Source: Vicinamibacteria bacterium (GTDB taxonomy: Bacteria; Acidobacteriota; Vicinamibacteria; Vicinamibacterales; UBA2999). From it: a stretch of DNA of 22,476 bases. This document shows positions 7,020 through 17,828 of this stretch, in pieces (within the stretch, counting starts at the first letter, position 1; each line of letters opens with the position of its first letter). The notes beneath the pieces are model-generated. The model was given only the letters and a program-made list of their open reading frames with translations, was not told the DNA's origin and searched no databases. The translations under genes and the position numbers were made by a program. The stretch spans positions 1 to 22,476 of the forward strand of contig JAICQE010000054.1 of assembly GCA_025938035.1 (NCBI GenBank), in the 5' to 3' direction.

Positions 7020-8930
7020 CTACTCGACACCGAACGCGAGCAGCACGTTGCCGCCCGACGCGCCGCTGGTAATCGCGTATCCGGACTGCACGTAAACCAT
7101 CCCGTCGACCACCGACGCTCCGGACGTCGCGATAGCGCCACCGCGCGCCGGGACCTTGTTGTTCGTGGCGAACTCCTGCGCCGTGTTGAACTCCCACAGC
7201 TGCTTGCCCTCGGGTGAAACGGCAAAGAGACGACCGTCCCCCGAGCCTTGGAAGACAACGCCCGGGATCGCTGTCGGCGCCGCGCCAAGGGCTGCAACGC
7301 CGCGACCGCCGACGCCGGGAGCCGTAAAGACGAACGCGACCTTCCCGGTGCTCGCGTCCACCGCGCCCATGCCTGCCGCGGCCATGCCGTAGTACACCTG
7401 ACGCGCATCCGCGGCGCCGCCCCACACGATCGCGCCTCGTCCGCGTCCGCCGCCGGCCGGCGCACCCGCGGGGTGCAGCTTGAACAGCACCGCGCCGTTC
7501 TTGTCAGGATCGAGCGCGACGACTTCTCCGCTCTTCGTACCTGTAAAGAGCGCACGCCTGCCGTTCGGCAGCGTGACCAGAATCGGCGAGTTGCCGATGT
7601 CGAAGTCCGGACCCATCTTTTCCGGACACGCTTCGCTGCGATCGGCGCCCGCGCAGCCGCCCATGAACATGTCGTAGTCGAGGACCCGGTGCGACCAGAC
7701 GACCTTGCCGGTCTTCAGATCCATCGCGACGATCGCATCTGTGAGCTTTGATTCGGGCGGCGTGACCGGATCTCCCGTGCCCACGTAGAGGACGCCGCGG
7801 ACGGTATCGATGGTCGGCGAATCCCAGATACCGCCCGCGGACGGGCCGTAGAGCTGAACGCCGTTCGGCTGCTTCTTCCACGGCTTCGGCTCGTCGACGT
7901 TGTAGGTCTTCCAGATCTGCTTGCCCGTGCTCGCGTCGAGCGCGACAACCGCGCCCCGGGCGGTGCAGCACGGGTAGAACGGCCGTCCGCTCTGGAACTC
8001 TTCGGAGCCGGACACCGGCACGTAGACGCGCCCATCGTGATACTTCAGGCCGGCGGTGATTCGCGCGACGACGTGGTCGTCCACGCGCACCTTCCACAGC
8101 TGGCGACCTGTCTGCGCGTCCAGCGCGAACACGTTGGCATGGCCGTCGCCGAAGAACACGGCGTAGCGCGCGTTGCCCTGGCCGGTGACGGCGCCGACCG
8201 TCGGCGAGTTGCGGACGATCGAACCGTTCTGGAACGACCAGTACACGCACCCGGTCTTCGCGTCGAGCGAATAGACGTAGCCGTTGTCGCTCGCGGCGAA
8301 CACGCGGCCGGACACGATCGTCGGCTGCGCGTTGTTGCTTTCGCCGTTCGGGAAGCCAAACGACCACTTCAACTTGAGGCGCGGGAGATCGGCCGCCGTC
8401 AGCCGCGCGGCGGCCGCAGGCTGGAACCGTGTGTTGCCGAGATCGTTGCCCCAGCCATTCCACGACGGGCTGCGTGCCGGATCCGTCATCGGCGGGTTCG
8501 CCGCGCACTGGTTCGGCATCGACTTCGCCTCGCCGGTGTTGATGCTCCCCATCGGCCGTCCGCTCATGAACTCGGCGATGCGGCGTTTCTGGATGTCGCT
8601 GAGCGCCTGCCCCTCGGTGTGACTTGATTTCGTCAGACCGGCGACGATGCGCTCCGGCGTCATCTGCCGGATGTCCCAGGCGGTCGGCCCTTTGCCGAGC
8701 GGCTGGATCGAATGGCATTGAATGCACTGGCCCTGGAACGTCGCCCAGCCGCTTTCCGTGCCCGGCAGCCCGCCACGGCCGGGCGCCGGTGGCGCGGCCT
8801 GAGCAGGCTGCGGAGCCTGGGCTGGAGCGGCAGCAGGCGCCTGCGCGCCGACGAATACCGTGCAGACGAACAGCGCGGCGGCTGAAAGGCTGCCAATCAA
8901 CGTTGCTCTATTGATCGAACGCACAGGCAC
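7020..8930 (-). CDS. Cytochrome c/PQQ beta-propeller dehydrogenase, polyvinyl-alcohol dehydrogenase-like quinohemoprotein
   Basis: This 636-residue periplasmic enzyme has a signal peptide (SAAALFVCTVFVGAQA), a Pro/Ala-rich linker (about 31-54), and a small cytochrome c domain with the heme motif C69-I-Q-C72-H73. An eight-bladed PQQ propeller follows, starting around WNGWGNDLGNTRFQPAAA. Propeller features include TGCVYWSF, the vicinal cysteines of YPCCTARGAVVALDA, WDSPTID, GPDFDIGNSPIL and repeated LDAxTGKxxW blade motifs. The order heme then propeller matches PVA dehydrogenase (cytochrome) rather than methanol dehydrogenase. The true substrate, an alcohol or sugar, cannot be told. The start is GTG 8930 or the in-frame GTG 8924; the Shine-Dalgarno-like GAGGGA sits 2-3 nt before the first and about 8-9 nt before the second, favouring 8924. 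It lies downstream of cstA across a repeat array. Confidence 0.88.
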   Translation of the reverse strand: MPVRSINRATLIGSLSAAALFVCTVFVGAQAPAAAPAQAPQPAQAAPPAPGRGGLPGTESGWATFQGQCIQCHSIQPLGKGPTAWDIRQMTPERIVAGLTKSSHTEGQALSDIQKRRIAEFMSGRPMGSINTGEAKSMPNQCAANPPMTDPARSPSWNGWGNDLGNTRFQPAAAARLTAADLPRLKLKWSFGFPNGESNNAQPTIVSGRVFAASDNGYVYSLDAKTGCVYWSFQNGSIVRNSPTVGAVTGQGNARYAVFFGDGHANVFALDAQTGRQLWKVRVDDHVVARITAGLKYHDGRVYVPVSGSEEFQSGRPFYPCCTARGAVVALDASTGKQIWKTYNVDEPKPWKKQPNGVQLYGPSAGGIWDSPTIDTVRGVLYVGTGDPVTPPESKLTDAIVAMDLKTGKVVWSHRVLDYDMFMGGCAGADRSEACPEKMGPDFDIGNSPILVTLPNGRRALFTGTKSGEVVALDPDKNGAVLFKLHPAGAPAGGGRGRGAIVWGGAADARQVYYGMAAAGMGAVDASTGKVAFVFTAPGVGGRGVAALGAAPTAIPGVVFQGSGDGRLFAVSPEGKQLWEFNTAQEFATNNKVPARGGAIATSGASVVDGMVYVQSGYAITSGASGGNVLLAFGVE

Positions 8931-8940
8931 TCTCCCTCGA

Positions 8941-9007
8941 ATTCAGAATGCAGAATTCAGAATCCAGAATTCAGAAACGCCTGCATTCTGCATCCTGCAT
9001 TCTGCAT

Positions 9008-9008
<1 letters not shown>
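8941..9008. repeat. Inverted pair of 7-bp (AATNCAG) tandem arrays between cstA and the dehydrogenase
   Basis: The plus strand reads five TNCAGAA heptamers (8942-8976), a short spacer, and four CTGCATY heptamers (8981-9008). In the sense of cstA it is AATGCAG-type units beginning at the last base of its TAA stop, a 6-nt loop (8975-8980) and a complementary arm (8947-8974). The two 28-nt arms pair at 24 of 28 positions by my count. The resulting long imperfect hairpin could act as a terminator, attenuator or RNA-processing site between the two genes. The Shine-Dalgarno of the dehydrogenase follows directly. Confidence 0.93.
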
Positions 9009-11085
<2,077 letters not shown>

Positions 11086-11086
<1 letters not shown>

Positions 11087-12153
11087 TATTTGAACGTCAG
11101 GAAGAGTAGACGGTTTGCCCCTGATGCCGCGACCCACAGCCGGTTCGACAGCCGCTGCGGCGGTTGACGGTCGCTGCCGGCCGTCAGGCCGGTTCCCGCC
11201 ACCTTCGGCGGCAGCGGAACCTCGGTGATCGTTCCATCCGGCGTGACGCGGCCCACGTTATTGCCCTTCGTAAACCAGATGTTCCGGTCCGGGCCGACCG
11301 CAATGTTGGTCGGAGACCCGGTGGCGCTTGGAATCGGGAACTCGGTGATTCTGCCGTCCATCGTGATTCGCCCCACCCGGTTGCCGTCCACCTTGCGCCC
11401 GTCCATCTGTCCGTTCAGCTCCAGGAACCACATGTTCCCGTCGGCGCCGGCGGTGATATCTCCTGGCCCCGAGTTCGGACGCGGCAAATCGAACTCGGTG
11501 ATCTTCCCGTCGGGCGTAATGCGACCAATCTTGCTGGCGTTGAATTCCGAAAACCAGATATTGCCGTCGGGACCCGCGGCAAGCGCGCGAGGCCCGCTGT
11601 CCGGCGTGGAAATCGGGAACTCCGTGATGACGCCGCGCGGCGTGATCCGTCCGATCTTTCCGCCGGCGAACTCGCCAAACCAGATGTTGCCGTCCGCGCC
11701 GAGGGCAATTGCGCGCGGCATGCTGTCCGGCGTCGGAATCGGAAATTCCGCGAGGGTGCCGTCCGGTGCGATCCGCCCCATGCGGTTACCCGTGTGCTCC
11801 GAAAACCACATATTGCCGTCGGACCCGAGCGCGATGATCCGCGGCGAGCTGTTCGGGTTCGGCAGCGGGAACTCTTTCAGGCCGGCGCCGTCTGGGTTGA
11901 TCCGGCCGATACGGTTGCCGGATCCTTCCGTGAACCAGGCTGAGCCGTCGGCCGCCAGCGCGATCGTCGTCGGCCCGCTCGCCGGATTCGGCAGCCGATA
12001 CTCGGTCCACACCCCATCTGTTGCCGGGGCGCGATCTGCCGGCCCCAGCCAGCGATGCTCGACCGTAACGACCTGGCGCGCCGAAACCGCAGGCGGAGGC
12101 GGCACCGCGGCACAGACGAGTATCCCTAGCACGCACAGCCATTTACGAGTCAT
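11086..12153 (-). CDS. Exported Vgb-like (streptogramin-lyase family) beta-propeller protein
   Basis: This 355-residue protein has a signal peptide (WLCVLGILVCAAVPPPPAVSA) and about seven roughly 42-residue blades of the type GRITPDGxITEFPxPTPDSGPRAIALGxDGNIWFxEFxxxKI, the hallmark of the Vgb/SMP-30-like propeller. In true virginiamycin B lyase the catalytic histidine lies in the C-terminal half. Here the only histidines are near residues 33 and 113, so antibiotic lyase activity is unlikely and a binding or sensing role is a better guess. It is the first gene of a minus-strand unit with cstA and the PQQ dehydrogenase. No clear Shine-Dalgarno precedes ATG 12153; TATTAT overlaps the start. Confidence 0.85.
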
Positions 12154-12191
12154 AATAGATGCCCCGTTGCCCCGTCAGGGTACACCGGGAA

Positions 12192-12210
12192 GCCCGCGCG
12201 GAGCGCGGGC
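12192..12210. repeat. GC-rich palindromic hairpin in the divergent intergenic region
   Basis: An 8-bp perfect stem, GCCCGCGC/GCGCGGGC, has a GGA loop. It lies about 40 bp upstream of the propeller gene start on one side and about 120 bp upstream of the DUF1592 gene on the other. No T-run follows on either strand, so it is not a classical terminator. It may be a REP-like element or a leader structure. Confidence 0.55.
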
Positions 12211-12284
12211 AAGAAGATACTGCATGGCGCGGCAAAGCCTCGCCACTTATAGTTCACGCCCGTTGGGTGTGGCTATAGCTGCGC

Positions 12285-12310
12285 ATGTAGCTTCCGCCTT
12301 CAGGCGGAAG
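12285..12310 (+). repeat. GTAG-hairpin module with TTCA loop in the DUF1592 gene leader
   Basis: ATGTAG is followed by CTTCCGCCTTCAGGCGGAAG (12291-12310), a perfect 8-bp stem with a TTCA loop. It ends 5 nt before the Shine-Dalgarno GGGAGGAG (12316-12323) of the DUF1592 gene. Two closely similar modules lie upstream of the DUF1552 gene (14824-14875), indicating a dispersed REP-like family or a shared leader structure. Confidence 0.75.
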
Positions 12311-12332
12311 AAGCCGGGAGGAGTTCCGCAGC

Positions 12333-14795
12333 GTGCTTCATCGTCGTCTGTTCTGGGCCTTCGGCTGCGTTCTCGCGCTGCTCTTCGCCGCGTCGATCCG
12401 TCTTGCGGCGGATCGCGAGGATGGGCGGACGCCTGCCCGTCCCGCTGCCGCCCAGCGCGCCGAACCGGCTGCCCGCGTGGCCGCCCCTGCGACGACGGTG
12501 CCGGATCAGGCGCTCGTTCAGAAGTACTGCGCGACCTGCCATAACGATCGCGCCAGGACAGGCGGCATTTCCTTCGAAGGGATCCAGGTTGCCCAGGCGG
12601 GTCAGCACTCGGAAATCTGGGAGAAGGCCCTGGTCAAGCTGCGTGGCGGGATGATGCCTCCGCAGGGGATGCCGCGACCCGACGACGCGGCGATGAATGC
12701 CTTCATCGTTGCGCTGGAGAACACGCTCGACGCGCAGGCGCGCCGAAGCCCCGATCCCGGCATCAAGCCGGTGCACCGCCTGAACAGGACAGAGTACGGC
12801 AACGTCATCCGCGACGTGCTGGACCTCGACGTCGACGTCACCGACCTGCTGCCGGCCGACGATGAGAGCCACGGATTCGACAACATCGCCGGCGTGCTGC
12901 GCGTGTCGCCATCGCTGCTCGAGCAGTACCTCGGCGCGGCGCGCCGGATCAGCAGCCTCGCGGTGGGCACCGACACCGATTTGATTCGCGCCGCGTACCG
13001 TGTGCCGCCGGACGACTCGCAGGAGGATCACGTCGAGGGACTGCCGCTCGGAACGCGCGGCGGGCTGCTGTTCAAGCACCAGTTCCCGCAGGACGCTGAA
13101 TACGAATTCGCCGTCTTCCTGCTGCGCAACATCGTCGGCTACATGACCGGCCTCGAGTTCCCGCACCAGCTGGAGATTTCGATCGACGGCGAGCGGGTGT
13201 TCCTCGTGCAGGTTGGCGGCGAAGAGGACAACCTCGCGTCCGACAGGAATATGTCGGACACGGCGAACAAGATCGACGCGCGGCTGAAGACGAAGGTCAA
13301 GGTGAGCGCCGGCCCGCACATGGTCGGCGTCACGTTCGTGCGCCGGAACGCCGCCGAGTCGGACGAACCGCTGCAGCCGCACGAGCGCAACCACGACCTG
13401 CAGGACATGAACGGCCTGCCGCTCATCACGCACGTCAACGTGACGGGGCCGTACAACCCGACCGGACCGGGCGACACGCCGAGCCGCCGCCGCATCTTTA
13501 CGTGCAAACCCGCGAAAGCGGCCGAGGAAGCCGGCTGCGCCCGCACGATCCTGTCCACGATCGCGCGTCGCGCGTATCGCCGGCCGGTCACCGACGCCGA
13601 CATGGCGCCCGTGATGGCGCTCTACGCCGAAGGACGCAAGAAGGGCACCTTCGAGCACGGCATCGAGCACGGCCTGCGTCTTGTCCTCGCCAATCCGAAG
13701 TTCATCTTCCGCACTGAATCGTCGCCCGCAGCCGGCAACGCCAAGGTGAGCGACCTCGAACTGGCGTCGCGCCTGTCGTTCTTCCTGTGGAGCTCGGTCC
13801 CCGACGACACGCTGCTGACGCTGGCGGCGCAGAACCGCCTCAGCCAGCCGGCGGTGCTCGCCCAGCAGGTGCGCCGCATGCTCGCGGATCAGAAGTCGCG
13901 CGCGCTGGTCGAGAACTTCGCCAGCCAGTGGCTGCTGCTGCGCAACCTGAAGAACCACGTGCCGACACCGGGCGATTTCCCCAACTTCGACAACGAGCTT
14001 CGGCAGTCGTTCCGCCGCGAGACCGAGATGTTCGTGGAGAGCATCATCCGCGAGGACCGCAGCGTGCTCGACCTGCTCAACGCCAACTATACGTTCGTCA
14101 ACGACCGGCTGGCACGGCACTACGGCATCCCGAACGTCTACGGCAGCCATTTCCGGCGGGTCACGCTGAAGAGCGAGGAACGCCGCGGTCTGCTCGGCCA
14201 GGGCAGCATCCTGACGGTCACGTCCTATCCGAACCGGACGTCGCCGGTGCTGCGCGGGAAATACATCCTCGAGAACATCCTCGGCACGCCGCCGTCGCCG
14301 CCACCGCCGAACGTCGATACGACGCTGGAGCAGAAGCAGGGCGAGGAACCGAAGTCGGTGCGTGCGCTGCTCGAGCAGCACCGCCGCAACCCGACCTGCG
14401 CGAGCTGCCACCGCGTGATGGATCCGCTCGGCTTCGCGCTGGAAAACTTCGACGGCGTGGGCGAGTGGCGCGTGAAGGAAACCGGCGGAACGATCGACTC
14501 GACCGGCCAGCTCGGAACGGGCGCGCCGGTGGACGGCCCCATCGGCTTGCGCAAGGCGATCCTGGCGCAGCCCGAGATGTTCGTCCGCACGCTGACCGAC
14601 AAGCTGATGACCTACGGCCTGGGCCGTGGCGTGGAGCACAAGGACAAGCCGATCGTGCGCGCAGTCGCGCGCGAGGCGGCGCCGCAGAACTACCGGTTCT
14701 CCTCAATCGTGCTGGGGATCGTGACGAGCGCCCCCTTCCAGATGAAGAAGGCGCAAACAGACGCCGCGCAGGCGACGGCTGCCGCGACGCAATGA
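12333..14795 (+). CDS. DUF1592-family cytochrome c protein (DUF1587/1595/1592/1588/1585)
   Basis: This 820-residue exported multidomain protein is typical of Planctomycetota and Acidobacteriota. GTG 12333 has a strong Shine-Dalgarno and gives a signal anchor (FWAFGCVLALLFAASIRLA). Domain order: cytochrome c motif C66-A-T-C69-H70 with KLRGGMMPPQGMPRP; DUF1587 (KPVHRLNRTEYGNVIRDVL); DUF1595 (ILSTIARRAYRRPVTDADM); DUF1592 (ELASRLSFFLWSSVPDDTLL); DUF1588 (LTVTSYPNRTSPVLRGKYIL) containing a second heme-like motif C689-A-S-C692-H693; DUF1585 (MTYGLGRGVEHKDK). It probably binds one or two c-type hemes in the periplasm. The reaction is unknown for the family. It is always expected beside a DUF1552 gene, as seen here 88 bp downstream. 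Confidence 0.92.
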   Translation: MLHRRLFWAFGCVLALLFAASIRLAADREDGRTPARPAAAQRAEPAARVAAPATTVPDQALVQKYCATCHNDRARTGGISFEGIQVAQAGQHSEIWEKALVKLRGGMMPPQGMPRPDDAAMNAFIVALENTLDAQARRSPDPGIKPVHRLNRTEYGNVIRDVLDLDVDVTDLLPADDESHGFDNIAGVLRVSPSLLEQYLGAARRISSLAVGTDTDLIRAAYRVPPDDSQEDHVEGLPLGTRGGLLFKHQFPQDAEYEFAVFLLRNIVGYMTGLEFPHQLEISIDGERVFLVQVGGEEDNLASDRNMSDTANKIDARLKTKVKVSAGPHMVGVTFVRRNAAESDEPLQPHERNHDLQDMNGLPLITHVNVTGPYNPTGPGDTPSRRRIFTCKPAKAAEEAGCARTILSTIARRAYRRPVTDADMAPVMALYAEGRKKGTFEHGIEHGLRLVLANPKFIFRTESSPAAGNAKVSDLELASRLSFFLWSSVPDDTLLTLAAQNRLSQPAVLAQQVRRMLADQKSRALVENFASQWLLLRNLKNHVPTPGDFPNFDNELRQSFRRETEMFVESIIREDRSVLDLLNANYTFVNDRLARHYGIPNVYGSHFRRVTLKSEERRGLLGQGSILTVTSYPNRTSPVLRGKYILENILGTPPSPPPPNVDTTLEQKQGEEPKSVRALLEQHRRNPTCASCHRVMDPLGFALENFDGVGEWRVKETGGTIDSTGQLGTGAPVDGPIGLRKAILAQPEMFVRTLTDKLMTYGLGRGVEHKDKPIVRAVAREAAPQNYRFSSIVLGIVTSAPFQMKKAQTDAAQATAAATQ

Positions 14796-14805
14796 CATGT
14801 GTGAG

Positions 14806-14875
14806 TCCGGCTGGTGCCGGATTACGTAGCTTCCGGCTTCAGCCGGGAAGACGTAGTGTCCGCCTTCACGCGGAC
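14806..14875 (+). repeat. Three tandem hairpins in the DUF1592-DUF1552 gap
   Basis: H1 (14806-14821) is TCCGGC-TGGT-GCCGGA. H2 (14830-14850) is CTTCCGGC-TTCA-GCCGGGAAG with one bulged base. H3 (14858-14875) has stem GTCCGC/GCGGAC around CTTCAC. H2 and H3 are each preceded by ACGTAG (14824-14829 and 14851-14856), so they are tandem copies of the module found at 12285-12310. The DUF1552 Shine-Dalgarno follows directly after H3. Confidence 0.75.
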
Positions 14876-14883
14876 CGGAGCAG

Positions 14884-16218
14884 ATGATGGTGATTTTCAA
14901 GAAGCACCTGCCACGGCGAACCTTCCTGCGCGGCATGGGCGCGAGTCTGGCGCTGCCGCTGCTCGACTCGATGATTCCGGCCCGTACGCTGCTGGCGCAG
15001 ACGGCCGCGAAGGGCGTGCCGAAGCTTGGCTTCGTCTACATCCCGCACGGCGCCGTCATGAGCAAGTGGACGCCGGCGACCGAGGGAGCGGGCTTCGAGT
15101 TCACGCCGATCCTCAAGCCGCTGGAGCCGTTCCGCGACTCCGTCAACGTCGTCACCGGCCTCGGTCACAAGGCCGCCGACACGACGGCGGTTCATTCGCT
15201 CAGCCCGACGACCTGGCTGAGCGGCGTGCGGCCGAAGGCCACCCAGGGCGTGGACGCGTACGCCGGCATCACCGCCGACCAGATCGCCGCGCAGGCGATC
15301 GGGCAGGAGACCATCCTGCCGTCGATGGAAATCGCCACCGAGGATCACTCGGGCCTGATCGGATCGTGCGACCGCGACTACGGCTGCATCTACATGAACA
15401 CGCTGTCGTGGCGGACGCCGACGACGCCGCTGCCGATGGAGATCAATCCGCGCAAGGTCTTCGAGCGGATGTTCGGCCAGGGCGGCAGCGCCGCCGAGCG
15501 CCAGGCGCGCATCCACGAGGATCGTTCGATCCTCGACGCGATCACCGGTGAAGTCTCCGCGCTGCAGGCCACGCTCGGCCCGTCCGATCGCCGGACGATG
15601 ACGGAATACCTCGAGAACATCAGGGAGATCGAGCGGCGGATTCAGCGCGCGGAGAAGAACCAGGGCGACGAATCGCTCCTGCTGCCGGCGCGGCCCGCAG
15701 GCGTGCCGTTCGATTTCGAGGAGCACGTCCGCATCATGTATGACCTGATGGCGCTCGCCTATCAGGCGAACGTCACCCGCGTCATCACCTTCATGGTGTC
15801 GCGCGAGGTCAGCAACCGCACCTACCCGCAGGTGAACGTCGCCGACGGCCACCACGCGATTTCGCACCACCAGAATCGCGAAGAGAAGATGGAAAAGAAC
15901 GTCCGCATCCAGACGTTCAACGTCGGCATGTTCGCGGAGTTCGTGGAGAAGCTGAAGAACACGCCCGACGGCGACGGGTCGCTGCTCGACAACATGGTGC
16001 TCCTCTACGGCAGCAACATGAGCAACAGCAACGCCCACGATCACTTCCCGCTGCCGAACCTCGTGCTTGGCGGCGCGGCGGGGCGGATGAAAGGCGGGCG
16101 CCACCTGCGTTACACGGATCACACGCCGATGACGAACCTGCTCGTCTCGATGCTCGACAAGGCAGGCGTTCGCCAGGAGTCCCTTGGAGACAGTACGGGG
16201 ACATTGGCGAACCTTTAA
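14884..16218 (+). CDS. DUF1552-family Tat-exported protein
   Basis: This 444-residue protein begins with a twin-arginine signal (PRRTFLRGMGASLALPLLDSM), which indicates export of a folded protein. Family features are FVYIPHGAVMSKWTP, GLGHKAADTTAVHS, QTPxxPxPxExNPRxxFERMFGQG-like WRTPTTPLPMEINPRKVFERMFGQGG, a helical region with EYLENIREIERRIQRAE, and the C-terminal LLYGSNMSNSNAHDHFPLPNLVLGG resembling sulfatase/alkaline-phosphatase-fold DUF1501-type proteins. The start may be ATG 14884 or ATG 14887; GGAG (14877-14880) suits the second slightly better. DUF1552 usually follows a DUF1592 cytochrome gene, and the pair is presumed to act together. The substrate is unknown. Confidence 0.92.
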   Translation: MMVIFKKHLPRRTFLRGMGASLALPLLDSMIPARTLLAQTAAKGVPKLGFVYIPHGAVMSKWTPATEGAGFEFTPILKPLEPFRDSVNVVTGLGHKAADTTAVHSLSPTTWLSGVRPKATQGVDAYAGITADQIAAQAIGQETILPSMEIATEDHSGLIGSCDRDYGCIYMNTLSWRTPTTPLPMEINPRKVFERMFGQGGSAAERQARIHEDRSILDAITGEVSALQATLGPSDRRTMTEYLENIREIERRIQRAEKNQGDESLLLPARPAGVPFDFEEHVRIMYDLMALAYQANVTRVITFMVSREVSNRTYPQVNVADGHHAISHHQNREEKMEKNVRIQTFNVGMFAEFVEKLKNTPDGDGSLLDNMVLLYGSNMSNSNAHDHFPLPNLVLGGAAGRMKGGRHLRYTDHTPMTNLLVSMLDKAGVRQESLGDSTGTLANL

Positions 16219-16235
16219 ATTCAGAATTCTGAATT
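16218..16235. repeat. Perfect 18-bp palindrome starting on the DUF1552 stop codon
   Basis: AATTCAGAATTCTGAATT is perfectly self-complementary. Its first base is the last A of the DUF1552 TAA. It shares the TAAATNCAGAAT start with the larger array that follows the cstA stop (8941-9008), so it looks like a minimal member of the same family. It fills most of the 24-bp gap before the ankyrin gene. Confidence 0.9.
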
Positions 16236-16242
16236 GAGAACA

Positions 16243-17820
16243 ATGATGCGATCACTAGCATTTGGCGTCTGCCTGATGTTCGCCGTCGCGGCAGCCGGGG
16301 CCGCGGGCCCCGCCGTTCCGCGCGACACGCGTCTGATCGACGCCGTCAAGACAGGCAACAGCACGGCCGCAGCGGCGCTGCTGCAGAAGAAGGTGGACGT
16401 CAACGCGACGGAAGCCGACGGCACGACGGCACTGCACTGGGCCGTCCGCAACGACGACGCGGCGCTGGTGGATCGGCTGATCCGCGCCGGCGCCAACGCA
16501 AAGGCGCAGAACCGCTACGGCGTCACGCCGATGGCGCTCGCCTGCGAGAACGGCAGCGCTCCCGTCGTCGATCGGCTGCTCAAGGCCGGCGTCAGCGCCA
16601 ACACGACCGGCCCGCTCGGTGAAACTGCCCTGCATCTCTGCGCGCGCACCGGGAAGCCCGGAGCAATCCGCGCCCTGCTCGCGAAAGGCGCCACGGTCGA
16701 CCCGATCGAGAACTGGCGCGGACAGACTCCGTTGATGTGGGCGGCGGCCGAAGGGCACGGCGAGGCGATGAAAGTGCTCATCGAAGCCGGCGCCGACGTC
16801 AACGCGCGGTCTTCGATCATCGTCTGGGAGCGGCAGCGCACGGAAGAGCCGCGCGACAAGTGGCTGCCGCCCGGTGGCCTGACGCCGCTGCTGTTTTCCG
16901 CGCGCGAAGGCAAGGTGGCGAGCGTCAGGGTTCTCCTCGACGCCGGCGCGGACGTCAACATCGTCGATCCCGATCGCCACACCTCGCTCATCCTGGCGCT
17001 GAGCAGCGGTCATTACGACGTGGCCGGACTGCTGATCGAGCGCGGCGCCGACGTGAACATGGAGGACAAGGTCGGCCAGACGGCGCTCTACGCGGCTGTC
17101 GACGGACACACGGTGCCCGCGTCCAATCGCCCGGCGCCGCGCGAGACGGACGACACGCTGACCAGCTTGGAGGTCATCAAGATGCTCCTGGCGAAGGGCG
17201 CACGCGTTGACGCAGCGCTCCGGGCACAGCTGCCCTACCGCACCAAGCTCGATCGCGGCGGCGATGGCGTGCTCGGGGCCGGCACGACTCCGCTGATCCG
17301 CGCGGCGAAGGCTGCCGACCTCCCGGTGATCAAGCTGCTGCTCGAGAAAGGCGCGAGCGCGAAGGCGGCCACGCGCAACGGTGTCACCGCCGTGATGATG
17401 GCAGCCAACGTCAACACGCGCGAAGAAGACATGACCGGCCGCAGCAAAACCGAAAAGGACGTTATCGAGTCGATCAAGCTGTTGACGGCCGCTGGCGCCA
17501 GCGTCAACGGCGCCGAGACCACGCAGGGCCGCACGGCGCTTCACGGAGCGGCGCTGTGGGGTCTGACGGACGTCGTGAAATTCCTGCACGCATCCGGCGC
17601 CGACCTGAATGCCATGGACCGGCGCGGGCTCACGCCGCTGGATCACGCGCTCGGCCGCGCCGGTGGCTTCGGCTTCGACGGCCGGTCGGGCGTGGAGCGG
17701 CCCGAGACGGCCAAGGTGATCCGTGAGCTGGGCGGGACGGAAGGCAAACCGACCGGCGCTGCCGCACCGGAGCGCCGTCCCAACGGCGCGCAGGATGAGC
17801 CCGATCCCAACGACCGCTGA
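16243..17820 (+). CDS. Exported ankyrin-repeat protein
   Basis: About 525 aa with a signal peptide (SLAFGVCLMFAVAAAGAAGP) and about nine to ten ankyrin repeats filling the rest. Examples: TALHWAVRNDDAALVDRLIR, TPLMWAAAEGHGEAMKVLIE, TPLLFSAREGKVASVRVLLD, TALHGAALWGLTDVVKFLHA and TPLDHALGRAGG. The repeats are interrupted by longer loops near positions 16816-16875 and 17221-17280. No enzymatic domain is seen. The start is ATG 16243 or 16246; an in-frame TTG at 16234 lies in the palindrome and is rejected. It follows the DUF1592 and DUF1552 genes on the same strand, so a scaffold or chaperone-like role in that periplasmic system is inferred. Confidence 0.92.
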   Translation: MMRSLAFGVCLMFAVAAAGAAGPAVPRDTRLIDAVKTGNSTAAAALLQKKVDVNATEADGTTALHWAVRNDDAALVDRLIRAGANAKAQNRYGVTPMALACENGSAPVVDRLLKAGVSANTTGPLGETALHLCARTGKPGAIRALLAKGATVDPIENWRGQTPLMWAAAEGHGEAMKVLIEAGADVNARSSIIVWERQRTEEPRDKWLPPGGLTPLLFSAREGKVASVRVLLDAGADVNIVDPDRHTSLILALSSGHYDVAGLLIERGADVNMEDKVGQTALYAAVDGHTVPASNRPAPRETDDTLTSLEVIKMLLAKGARVDAALRAQLPYRTKLDRGGDGVLGAGTTPLIRAAKAADLPVIKLLLEKGASAKAATRNGVTAVMMAANVNTREEDMTGRSKTEKDVIESIKLLTAAGASVNGAETTQGRTALHGAALWGLTDVVKFLHASGADLNAMDRRGLTPLDHALGRAGGFGFDGRSGVERPETAKVIRELGGTEGKPTGAAAPERRPNGAQDEPDPNDR

Positions 17821-17828
17821 TTTTCAGT

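Noticed and set aside
14884..16218. Sulfatase assignment for the DUF1552 protein
   Set aside because: The C-terminal segment resembles DUF1501/sulfatase-type folds, but no catalytic Cys/Ser formylglycine motif is visible, so only the family name is given.
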